Origin: Anaerolineales bacterium | GTDB taxonomy: Bacteria > Chloroflexota > Anaerolineae > Anaerolineales > DRMV01 | NCBI GenBank assembly: GCA_027044735.1 | Contig: JALUBW010000108.1 | Location: 9,069 to 14,554 of the forward strand | Length of the DNA: 5,486 nucleotides | Direction: 5' to 3' | In this document: in pieces, positions 1 to 5,388 of the stretch | How the letters are laid out: each line of letters begins with the position of its first letter | How positions within the stretch are numbered: the stretch's first letter is position 1 | The notes under the pieces: model-generated | What the model saw: the letters and a program-made list of their open reading frames with translations, nothing else | The model's database searches: none | Told to the model about the DNA's origin: nothing | Translations under genes and position numbers: made by a program

Positions 1-30
1 GTGCAAATCTGTGTCAATCGGTGGATGTAA

Positions 31-126
31 CGCCAAGGCCGCCAAGGGTAAACGCAGAGGCGCAGAGAGACGCAAAGGACGCAAGGAAATGCAAAGGCGC
101 AGAGAAAAGTTTTCTGTGTTCTCTGC
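31..126. repeat. Degenerate purine-rich short-unit repeat with fold-back
   Basis: Imperfect tandem units of roughly 8-11 bp are visible. Two CGCCAAGG-type units lie at 31-48, then CGCAGAGG, CGCAGAGAGA, CGCAAAGGA and CGCAAGGAAAT follow from 53 to 90, then GCAAAGG and CGCAGAG up to 104. The strand bias then flips to CTCTG/TTCTGTG, and GCAGAGAA (99-106) pairs with TTCTCTGC (119-126). The rest of 127-199 holds more TTTCTGTG-like and CGAC-type degenerate sequence but no gene. Repeats of this style are common between genes in Chloroflexota and cyanobacteria. No function is known to me. It sits just downstream of the short-chain dehydrogenase stop codon. Confidence 0.7.
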
Positions 127-199
127 AAATTTCTGTGTTTTCTGTGGTTTTTCTGTTCCACCTACGACTCAACGCCCCAACGACCCACGACTTACAAAT

Positions 200-973
200 T
201 CACACCTTCAACCGCCTGAAGATGAAGCCGGGGATGTGGCGGATGATGAGCATGGGCCAGCGCCAGCGGGCAGGGGTGTAAATTTCGGTTTTGTGGCGGC
301 GGATGGCGCGCGCAATGTCGTCTGCTGCTTGCTCAGGCGAAATTACCCAAAACTTGCCGCCGCCCGCCAGTTTGAGCATGTCGGTATCCACAAAGCCGGG
401 CTTGACGGTGAGGACATGCACGCCGCGGCGCGCCAGCCGGTTGCGGAGCGATTCCAAGTAGTTGCTCAGCCCTGCCTTTGAGGCTTGGTAAACCGGATTT
501 TTGACGCGCCCGCGATCGCCCGCCACCGATGAAATCCCGACAATGTGCCCCTGCCGCATGGTGTGGAAATAGGCGGCGGCTTGGTCAAGCCACGCTACCG
601 CTCCCAGCAGGTTCACTTCCAGCATGGGGCGCTCTTTGGCAAAGTCGTACTCGTCCTCAGCAACGGGCACGAGCACGCCCGCAGCGTAAATCACTGCGTC
701 CACACCGCCGGTTTCGGCGATGATGCGCTGAAAAAGTTCGGGCACGGCGTCGTAATCGGTAACGTCGTGCCGGTAAAAGCGCGCCCAGTTTTCGCCGTGC
801 AGGGCGTTTATCTCATCGGCGAGTTTTTGGATGAGGTCAGACCTGCGCGCAAGCAAAACCACGCGGTAACCATCGGCGCTCAGGCGCTTTGCCAGCGCCG
901 CGCCAATGCCCGATGAAGCGCCCACAATCAGCGCAACGGGCGGCTTCACCAGCGGAGGGATTGATTCTGCCAT
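200..973 (-). CDS. Short-chain dehydrogenase/reductase (SDR) family oxidoreductase
   Basis: A classical SDR of 257 residues, close to the usual 250. The N-terminal Rossmann fold shows the cofactor motif GASSGIG (residues 18-24). Two arginines after the second beta strand (LLARR, 40-44) suggest NADP(H) rather than NAD(H), which is an inference. Asp70 in HDVTD, YAAG (96-99) and Asn121 follow. The catalytic set is Ser149 (in ISSVAG), Tyr162 and Lys166 (YQASK), then PG at 192-193. The C-terminal tail is hydrophobic with basic residues and could touch the membrane. The substrate cannot be read from the sequence; the SSVAGxRG...VYxxxK stretch resembles envelope-sugar and lipid SDRs, but weakly. I chose ATG at 973 because AAGGGG lies 7 nt upstream. 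A GTG at 994 would add 7 residues and overlap the upstream gene. The DedA gene ends 13 nt before this start, so the two are probably co-transcribed and coupled. Confidence 0.95.
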   Translation of the reverse strand: MAESIPPLVKPPVALIVGASSGIGAALAKRLSADGYRVVLLARRSDLIQKLADEINALHGENWARFYRHDVTDYDAVPELFQRIIAETGGVDAVIYAAGVLVPVAEDEYDFAKERPMLEVNLLGAVAWLDQAAAYFHTMRQGHIVGISSVAGDRGRVKNPVYQASKAGLSNYLESLRNRLARRGVHVLTVKPGFVDTDMLKLAGGGKFWVISPEQAADDIARAIRRHKTEIYTPARWRWPMLIIRHIPGFIFRRLKV

Positions 974-986
974 GACGGCACCCCTT

Positions 987-1643
987 TCATTCACCTGCCG
1001 GCGCGCGGCGGGACGCTCGGCGGGCTTTCAGGTATTCCCATCCCGCCGGTAACACCGAGATTATGATGATGCCGATGATTGCCAAACTGAAGTTTGCCTT
1101 GACTACGGGGATGTTGCCGAAAAAGTATCCGGCAAAGAGGAAAAGCGTTACCCACGCAAGCCCGCCAACGATGTTGTAGGTGATGAAATGGCTGTAAGTC
1201 ATCGCACCGATGCCCGCCACAAACGGTACAAAAGTGCGGATGATGGGGATGAAGCGCCCCAGCACGATTGCCAAGCCGCCGTGCTTTTCATAAAACTCAT
1301 GTGTGCGGTCAAGGTGTTCTTTTTTGAGGTACTTGATTTCGCCCGAAAAGGCACGCGGTCCGATGAAATGCCCGATCCAGTAATTAGCGGTGTCGCCCAA
1401 AATTGCGCCCGCCGCCATCACCAGCCAGACCAGCCACACATTCAAATCGCCCAAAGCCGCGAACGTGCCCGCGGCAAACAACAACGAATCGCCGGGCAAA
1501 AAAGGCGTCACCACAAAGCCGGTTTCCATGAAAATCACGAAAAACAGCAACGCGTAAGTCCAAAACCCAAACATCTGGAGCACTGTGGAAAGGTGCTTAT
1601 CCAGATGGAGGAAAATGTCAATAAGCAAATTTAGCCAGCGCAT
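987..1643 (-). CDS. DedA (SNARE-associated/VTT) family membrane protein
   Basis: An integral inner-membrane protein of 218 residues, typical for DedA. Family members move lipid carriers such as undecaprenyl phosphate across the membrane and depend on the proton motive force; which lipid this one handles is unknown. Key residues are visible: Glu40 in FMETGF, PGD at 50-52 (FLPGDSLLF), Asp84 in GDTANYWIG, and GRFIPIIRTFVPFVAGIG at 129-146. The last carries Arg130 and Arg136, the pair shown to be essential in E. coli YqjA. A hydrophobic C-terminal helix (about 184-202) ends in a basic tail. The reading frame stays open to an ATG at 1733, but that extension lies inside an intergenic repeat. The ATG at 1643 has GAGG 5 nt upstream and gives the normal family N-terminus. 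The SDR gene follows 13 nt after the stop codon. Confidence 0.95.
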   Translation of the reverse strand: MRWLNLLIDIFLHLDKHLSTVLQMFGFWTYALLFFVIFMETGFVVTPFLPGDSLLFAAGTFAALGDLNVWLVWLVMAAGAILGDTANYWIGHFIGPRAFSGEIKYLKKEHLDRTHEFYEKHGGLAIVLGRFIPIIRTFVPFVAGIGAMTYSHFITYNIVGGLAWVTLFLFAGYFFGNIPVVKANFSLAIIGIIIISVLPAGWEYLKARRASRRAPAGE

Positions 1644-1664
1644 GGGAGCCTCGGGAATTGTTAG

Positions 1665-1693
1665 ATTTTCAAGCAAGATTTCAGTTATTGCAA
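1665..1693 (-). promoter_or_regulatory. Candidate promoter at the edge of repeat A, facing DedA
   Basis: On the minus strand TTGCAA (1688-1693) is followed by exactly 17 nt and GAAAAT (1665-1670), which would start a transcript near 1658, just before the DedA ribosome-binding site. The same pair with the same spacing occurs at the edge of copy B before the lipoprotein gene. The -10 match is poor (4 of 6), and the conservation may only reflect common descent of the repeats. Confidence 0.3.
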
Positions 1694-1785
1694 AAGGCGC
1701 GATCTGTCGCGCTTGTGGCAAGATCTCACCCATCCCCCGCTGAGCCTCGCTAACGCTCGGCTCATCTGCCCCCTTCCCTCCTTTA

Positions 1786-2004
1786 GTTGCACATTTCCAA
1801 ATTATTTTGACAATCCCTGGATGTACCCGGAAAGGCTTGTCGGGGCTTTCCGGAGCGGCCTGGAAGTCCGCGCAGGCGGACTTCGCCCCTTTTGTAGCCC
1901 GTGACTTCAGTCGCCGGGCTCAAACGGCGGCAGTTGAAACTGCACCTACCGCTTGCGAAGTCGCCCTGCGGCGACTTCCTTTTTGTCGGGCTTATTTGTG
2001 AAAC
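1786..2004. mobile_element. Putative MITE inserted in the apex of repeat A
   Basis: A non-coding element of about 219 bp that is absent at the same point of copy B. The ends are GTTGCACA (1786-1793) and TGTGAAAC (1997-2004), inverted repeats matching at 7 of 8 positions, flanked by TA on both sides (1784-1785 and 2005-2006). Removing the element and one TA restores a repeat apex that can pair (TTTAC with GTAAG around AA). Inside are five successive hairpins: CCGGAAAG/CTTTCCGG (1827-1834 with 1846-1853), GAAGTCCGC/GCGGACTTC (1863-1871 with 1876-1884), AGCCCG/CGGGCT (1896-1901 with 1915-1920), GCAGTT/AACTGC (1930-1943) and GAAGTCGCC/GGCGACTTC (1957-1965 with 1970-1978). No transposase is encoded, so movement would need one in trans. 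A TA duplication is typical of IS630/Tc1-mariner relatives, but the family is not determined here. Confidence 0.6.
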
Positions 2005-2029
2005 TACAAGTAAGGGAGGGAAGGGGGCG

Positions 2030-2059
2030 GCTACGGTGAAGCGATAGCGTCGCCGTAGC
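2030..2059. repeat. Stem-loop in right arm of repeat A
   Basis: GCTACGGTGA (2030-2039) pairs with TCGCCGTAGC (2050-2059) as a 10-bp stem with one T-G wobble and a 10-nt loop. The equivalent hairpin of copy B differs in sequence but keeps the pairing. Confidence 0.7.
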
Positions 2060-2171
2060 GGGGGTAGGGAGAGATCAAAAATTTGGGCGCTAAATTGCAA
2101 AAGGTCTAAACCGATTAGTAGGGTTGATTGTGCATTAGGGATGAGGAATTAGGAGTTATGGGACGCGGCGG

Positions 2172-2180
2172 ATTATAGCA
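2172..2180 (-). promoter_or_regulatory. Possible extended -10 promoter after the lipoprotein gene
   Basis: On the minus strand the sequence TGCTATAAT is a perfect extended -10 element. There is no convincing -35 box at 16-18 nt upstream. It lies just after the lipoprotein stop codon and points through repeat A toward DedA, more than 500 nt away. It could start a DedA/SDR transcript, or it could be chance. Confidence 0.25.
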
Positions 2181-2184
2181 CAGG

Positions 2185-3423
2185 CTATTTCCCGCCGCGG
2201 TGGATTTGCACGCTCAGCAGGCGGTCGGTTGGGGTGAGCGATTGCGCCACATCCATTCCCCCGATGACTTGCCCGAAGATGGTGAAGTGCCCGTCAAGGT
2301 CGGGAAGCGGGCGCAGGGCAATGAAGAATTGACTGCTGTTGGTGTCGCCGCCGGAGTTGTAGAGGGCAATTCTGCCCGCGCGGTCAAATTTCAGGCTTGG
2401 CGCAGTCTCCACAGCGAAAGTGTATCCCGCATTGCCGTAGCCCGTCCCCGAAGGGTCGCCCGTGCGCACCCAGCGCCCCTCATTGTCGGGCAGTATGGGG
2501 TTGTCATCATACCAGCCATGCTCGGCTAAAAAGACAAAACTATTGACAGCGTTGGGCGCTTGTTTCGGGAAAAGGGCGACCTCAATCCGTCCGGCGGTGG
2601 TAAGCAGCGTGGCGGTTACGGTTTCGTCGGGGCTTACGACAAGCGGCGGGCAGGTGTGATATTGCCGCTGTATGAGCATTTGCAGGCGCACCACGGAGTC
2701 TAAATTTTTGAAATCCGCCGGGCCTTCATAAATTTTGCCGTTGATGTAGAGCAAGGGCACGGTGGGGAGGTTGTGGTTGATGCCGTTTTGCCATGCGCGT
2801 TGCACGAGTTCGCGAATTTCGGGGGAATTGAGGTCGCGGTTGAACCGCTCCACATCCAAACCGAGGCGGCGCGCGGCGTTTTGAAGGTATTGCATGAACG
2901 CCTTGCCGTCCATCCCCACCCATTTGGTCTGCTCGGAGAAGAGCAGGTCGTGCATTTCCCAGAATTTGCCCTGCCGCGCCGCGACTTCGGACGCTTGAGC
3001 CGCCAGCGCCGCTTTGTCGTGCAGGTTTATCAGCGGGAAGTGGCGGAAAACCAGCACGACGTTCTGCGAGTGCGCCTCCCACACAGCTTTGAGGTTGGGG
3101 GCGAGGCGGGCGCAAAGTGTGCATTGGAAGTCGCTGTAAACCACAAGGAAGACGGAGGCACGGTTTGGGTCGCCGCGGATGTGGTCGTATGGCTTGAGGT
3201 ATTCCATTGCCTCCCGGCGGGCAGAGACACCGCGCGGCGACGCGTGGCAGGGGATGGTCGGCGCGGCGGTGGGGCTGGGATGGGCAGGGGCGCTCGTGGG
3301 CGATGGGGTAGCCGTTGCCGCGGCGGGCGTAGGCGCGGCAGTGGACGGCGGCGCGGCGCACGACGCAAACGCCGTGAGGAACAAAACGCCTATGAGGAGG
3401 GGGAGGAAGCGGCGGAGGAGCAA
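2185..3423 (-). CDS. Lipoprotein with DsbA-like thioredoxin domain fused to cyclophilin-type PPIase domain
   Basis: A predicted exported lipoprotein of 412 residues. The N-terminus has RR, a hydrophobic core and Cys22 after FAS, a lipobox-like site for Lgt. A Pro/Ala/Thr/Ser linker (about 23-58) spans the wall region. The first domain (about 70-255) is a DsbA/Thioredoxin_4 fold with active site CTLC (101-104) and the cis-proline loop TVP (221-223), pointing to thiol redox work on exported proteins. The second domain (about 269-406) is a cyclophilin: GDPSGTGYGNAGY, SQFFIAL (364-370) and LDGHFTIFGQV are clear. The usual FHR...QGGD stretch is replaced by NPILPDNEGRWVRTGDP, so the catalytic arginine is missing at its normal place and isomerase activity is doubtful. 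Cys59 and Cys258 flank the first domain and might pair. The start is uncertain: TTG at 3423 gives the best signal peptide and lies outside the repeat; TTG at 3453 would add 10 residues. Neither has a clear ribosome-binding site. Confidence 0.9.
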   Translation of the reverse strand: MLLRRFLPLLIGVLFLTAFASCAAPPSTAAPTPAAATATPSPTSAPAHPSPTAAPTIPCHASPRGVSARREAMEYLKPYDHIRGDPNRASVFLVVYSDFQCTLCARLAPNLKAVWEAHSQNVVLVFRHFPLINLHDKAALAAQASEVAARQGKFWEMHDLLFSEQTKWVGMDGKAFMQYLQNAARRLGLDVERFNRDLNSPEIRELVQRAWQNGINHNLPTVPLLYINGKIYEGPADFKNLDSVVRLQMLIQRQYHTCPPLVVSPDETVTATLLTTAGRIEVALFPKQAPNAVNSFVFLAEHGWYDDNPILPDNEGRWVRTGDPSGTGYGNAGYTFAVETAPSLKFDRAGRIALYNSGGDTNSSQFFIALRPLPDLDGHFTIFGQVIGGMDVAQSLTPTDRLLSVQIHRGGK

Positions 3424-3441
3424 GGTAACGCAGGTTAGTAC

Positions 3442-3470
3442 ATTTTCAAACAAGATTTTAGTTATTGCAA
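3442..3470 (-). promoter_or_regulatory. Candidate promoter at the edge of repeat B, facing the lipoprotein gene
   Basis: TTGCAA (3465-3470), 17 nt, then GAAAAT (3442-3447) on the minus strand, the same arrangement as at copy A. It would start RNA near 3435, which fits a lipoprotein start at 3423 and would exclude the longer start at 3453. The weak -10 box keeps this tentative. Confidence 0.3.
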
Positions 3471-3544
3471 AAGGTGCGATCTATCGCGCTTGTGGCAAGA
3501 TCTCACCCATCCCCCGACGAGCCTCGCTAACGCTCGGCTCATCT

Positions 3545-3581
3545 GCCCCCTTCCCTCCCTTACTAAGGGAGGGAAGGGGGC
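3545..3581. repeat. Perfect 18-bp inverted repeat at the apex of repeat B
   Basis: GCCCCCTTCCCTCCCTTA (3545-3562) and its exact reverse complement (3564-3581) are separated by a single C. In copy A this same apex has been split by the inserted element. The strict pyrimidine/purine strand separation is notable. Confidence 0.9.
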
Positions 3582-3582
3582 G

Positions 3583-3621
3583 GCTCCGGCAGGCTGAGCG
3601 AAGGCGAAGCCTCGCCGGAGC
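3583..3621. repeat. Stem-loop in right arm of repeat B
   Basis: GCTCCGGC (3583-3590) pairs with GCCGGAGC (3614-3621), and AGGCT (3591-3595) with AGCCT (3608-3612). This makes a 13-bp stem with one bulged C (3613) and a 12-nt loop. It is the counterpart of the hairpin at 2030-2059. Confidence 0.75.
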
Positions 3622-3730
3622 GGGGGTAGGGAGAGATCAAAAATTTGGGCGCTAAGTTGCAAAAGGCCTAAACCAACTATCAAGGTTGATTATGCATTAG
3701 GAAGTTAGGTGGGTAGGGAAGGTTAGGAGG

Positions 3731-4552
3731 CTATCGGCGGCGGCGTTTGGGGCGTTGAGGCGCGGGAGCGCCGTTGCGGTGCCGCCAAATCAACGCCGCG
3801 GCTGAGCCGACTGCGACAATTCCCATCAACACTTGGTTCACATCAAAACTACCGAAAGTCGGACGGTCTAAGCGGATAAATTCCAGCATAAAGCGCCCGA
3901 ACGAATAGACCATCAGGTAAATCAAAAAGAGGTCGCCGGTGAAAAGTTTATCCCCGTGCTTGCGCGCCAAGTAGAGCAAAAGCGCCATGTTGAGCAAATC
4001 CCAAACCGACTCATAAAAAAACAGCGGGTGGTAGTAGGCTTTGTCGGCAAATTTGGGCAAGCGGTGCTCAGGGTCAATGTAAATCGCCCACGGGAGGTTG
4101 GTGGGAGCGCCGTAAAGTTCTTGGTTTACGTAGTTGCCCCAGCGCCCAATGGATTGGGCGAGGGCTATCGCGGGCGCGGCTATGTCAAGCCAAAGCACGA
4201 AGTTGATTTTGCGGGCGCGGGCAAAGAGGTAAAACGCCAACAATCCGCCCATCAGCGCGCCGGGCAAGCCAAGCCCCCCGCGCCAAATCGCTATTGCGGC
4301 TAAGGGGTGGGTGAGGTAATAGCGGGTCGTTATCCCTTCCGCAACCATTGAAGCCGGCGGCGTGAGGATGTGCCAAATGCGTGCGCCGATCACCCCACCG
4401 ATGAGCACCCATAGCAAAATGTCCCAAACCAACTCCGGATTTTCGCCGCGCCGCTTCGCTTCAACGCTTGCGAGCCAAGCGGCGGCGAGCGCCCCTAACA
4501 TGATGATTATGCCGTAAAGGTGAATGGTCAACGGGCCAATTTTGAAAGCCAT
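3731..4552 (-). CDS. lgt: Prolipoprotein diacylglyceryl transferase Lgt
   Basis: Lgt moves the diacylglyceryl group of phosphatidylglycerol onto the lipobox cysteine of prelipoproteins in the cytoplasmic membrane, the first step of lipoprotein maturation. The 273-residue protein has the family signature GRWGNYVNQELYG (136-148), with Arg137, Asn140 and Glu145. It also has the N-terminal HLYG (11-14), GAR (56-58), HP..FYE (175-181) and a late GRFMLEFIR stretch (219-227) with two arginines. Several hydrophobic membrane segments are evident and the C-terminus is strongly basic (PKRRRR). The residue matching E. coli His103 appears to be Pro98 (GGLGLPGALMGG). Other bacterial Lgt proteins also vary here. 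The ATG has GGAG 7 nt upstream. It starts 18 nt after the phosphatidyltransferase stop, so they form an operon. The next gene downstream encodes a likely substrate lipoprotein. Confidence 0.97.
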   Translation of the reverse strand: MAFKIGPLTIHLYGIIIMLGALAAAWLASVEAKRRGENPELVWDILLWVLIGGVIGARIWHILTPPASMVAEGITTRYYLTHPLAAIAIWRGGLGLPGALMGGLLAFYLFARARKINFVLWLDIAAPAIALAQSIGRWGNYVNQELYGAPTNLPWAIYIDPEHRLPKFADKAYYHPLFFYESVWDLLNMALLLYLARKHGDKLFTGDLFLIYLMVYSFGRFMLEFIRLDRPTFGSFDVNQVLMGIVAVGSAAALIWRHRNGAPAPQRPKRRRR

Positions 4553-4570
4553 GAATTTTCTCCGTGAGCC

Positions 4571-5179
4571 TCAGTTGTTTTGCGATTTGAGGATTTTGTG
4601 GGTGAAGAAAACGCGCTGCAGGGCGGTGAAATGTGCCCCCACCGCGATTATGCCCATCCCCGTGATGGGATAGTTGAGCACGAGTGCGATGCTAAGCACC
4701 AAAAAGCGTTCAAGGCGGGTGAACAAGCCAATTTTGACCTCGGCTCCGAGTGAAGCCGCCCGTGCCCGCGCATACGAAACCAGCACCGAGCCGGACGCCG
4801 CCCCATACGCAAACGCTACGCCCCAAAAGTTGTTATGTAGGGCATAGTATACCAACAGTCCTCCGTAAACCACCAGTTCGGAGTAACGGTCGGAGACCGA
4901 ATCTAAAAAGCCGCCCCACGCGGTTGGGTTGTTGCGCAGGCGCGCCATCGTCCCGTCTAAGGCGTCAAATAACCCCATTGCCAAGAACACCAGCCCGCCA
5001 GCCACGATGCGGCCATAGCCGAGGAGCACCGCGGCAACGGCATTGCCGGTAACGCCTATCAGCGTCATTGTGTTCGGCGAAACGCCGTGCGAGTTTAAAA
5101 AGCCGCCGATGGCCTCAAGCACGCCTTTGAAAAGCACGCGCATTCGGTCCGAGAATGTTACGGGGCTTTGGTTGGGCAA
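4571..5179 (-). CDS. CDP-alcohol phosphatidyltransferase, possibly phosphatidylinositol-phosphate synthase-like
   Basis: A membrane enzyme of 202 residues that joins an alcohol head group to a CDP-diacylglycerol-type lipid with release of CMP. The complete metal- and CDP-binding signature is present: Asp72, then Asp75-Gly76, Ala79-Arg80, Gly89, Asp93 and Asp97, with exact family spacing. Hydrophobic helices surround it. The stretch SYARARAASLGAEVKIGLFTR (about 135-155) followed by LER resembles the SYxKARAE..G...ERxER region of actinobacterial PIP synthases more than classical PgsA, which suggests inositol phosphate as acceptor. Glycerol phosphate remains possible. The start is TTG at 5179, supported by AGGAG (5186-5190) 6 nt upstream. 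It is the first gene of the operon with lgt and has its own promoter. Confidence 0.93.
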   Translation of the reverse strand: MPNQSPVTFSDRMRVLFKGVLEAIGGFLNSHGVSPNTMTLIGVTGNAVAAVLLGYGRIVAGGLVFLAMGLFDALDGTMARLRNNPTAWGGFLDSVSDRYSELVVYGGLLVYYALHNNFWGVAFAYGAASGSVLVSYARARAASLGAEVKIGLFTRLERFLVLSIALVLNYPITGMGIIAVGAHFTALQRVFFTHKILKSQNN

Positions 5180-5209
5180 TTTGCACTCCTGAAATGGCTT
5201 GTCGGGGAT

Positions 5210-5238
5210 ATGCTAACCCGTGCCGCGGCGCGTGTCAA
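5210..5238 (-). promoter_or_regulatory. Sigma70-type promoter of the phosphatidyltransferase-lgt operon
   Basis: On the minus strand a consensus -35 box TTGACA (5233-5238) is followed by a 17-nt spacer and TAGCAT (5210-5215), 4 of 6 to the -10 consensus. Transcription should begin near 5203, giving a leader of about 23 nt that contains the AGGAG ribosome-binding site at 5186-5190. Spacing, orientation and distance to the start codon all agree. Confidence 0.75.
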
Positions 5239-5388
5239 GCGGTGATGGAATTTCTCTGAGCAAAAAGCAGTTTACGGTCAAACAGTGGTTTGGCCGGTTG
5301 GATAACGGCTGGCAAATGATAATGTTACCCGAGCGGGGTGGGTGAATGGAACCACGGTATTCGCAAAGTCGCGAATTGATGCAAAAAG

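Larger units (their letters stand above)
1661..2139. repeat. Dispersed fold-back repeat, copy A (interrupted)
   Basis: This matches copy B (3435-3701) along its length except for an insertion near the middle. Shared blocks are the outer edge (TTAG, TTTTCAA), TTGCAAAAGG (1688-1697), AAGATCTCACCCATCCCCC, GAGCCTCGCTAACGCTCGG, GCCCCCTTCCCTCC (1768-1781), then TAAGGGAGGGAAGGGGGCGG (2011-2030), GCGGGGGTAGGGAGAGATC, TTGCAAAAGG (2095-2104) and GGTTGATT up to GCATTAGG (2132-2139). Without the insertion it is about 258 bp, against 267 bp in copy B. The two halves are imperfect inverted copies of each other. It fills most of the gap between the lipoprotein gene and the DedA gene. I saw no open frame in it that I would call a gene. 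Confidence 0.85.
3435..3701. repeat. Dispersed fold-back repeat, copy B (uninterrupted)
   Basis: This copy of about 267 bp fills the gap between the Lgt gene and the lipoprotein gene. From the left edge it shows TTAG, TTTTCAA, the direct repeat TTGCAAAAGG (3465-3474), the left arm with CTCACCCATCCCCC and GAGCC/GGCTC, a perfect apex palindrome (3545-3581), the right stem-loop (3583-3621), GTAGGGAGAGATC, the second TTGCAAAAGG (3657-3666) and GGTTGATT to GCATTAGG. The left arm and the reverse complement of the right arm are similar over roughly 90 bp. Between it and the Lgt stop (3702-3730) there is only GTTAGG-like degenerate sequence. Confidence 0.85.

Noticed and set aside
11..481. Open plus-strand frame of 156 codons
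   Set aside because: It covers the left-edge repeat and then runs antisense to the SDR gene, which has all its catalytic motifs. No ribosome-binding site or family feature supports it.
1644..1733. 30-residue N-terminal extension of the DedA protein
   Set aside because: The extension is encoded by the dispersed repeat, whose counterpart in copy B encodes nothing similar in frame. The ATG at 1643 has a ribosome-binding site and gives the normal family length.
1957..1984. Hairpin followed by TTTTT, resembling an intrinsic terminator on the plus strand
   Set aside because: There is no plus-strand gene upstream, and the hairpin is one of five inside the mobile element.
1783..2100. Minus-strand frame of 105 codons across the inserted element
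   Set aside because: It spans the hairpin-rich element and repeat arms. A shared phrase with a frame in copy B comes from the repeat DNA, not from a conserved protein.
2773..3438. Open plus-strand frame of 221 codons opposite the lipoprotein gene
   Set aside because: The composition is what antisense of a Pro/Ala/Thr-rich coding strand gives (Arg/Gly-rich low-complexity end), with no recognisable domain, while the minus strand has clear CTLC and SQFF motifs.
3545..3581. Possible CRISPR-type or terminator palindrome between the lgt and lipoprotein genes
   Set aside because: There is no regular spacing of repeated units, so it is not CRISPR. No T-run follows on either strand, so it is better explained as the apex of the dispersed repeat.
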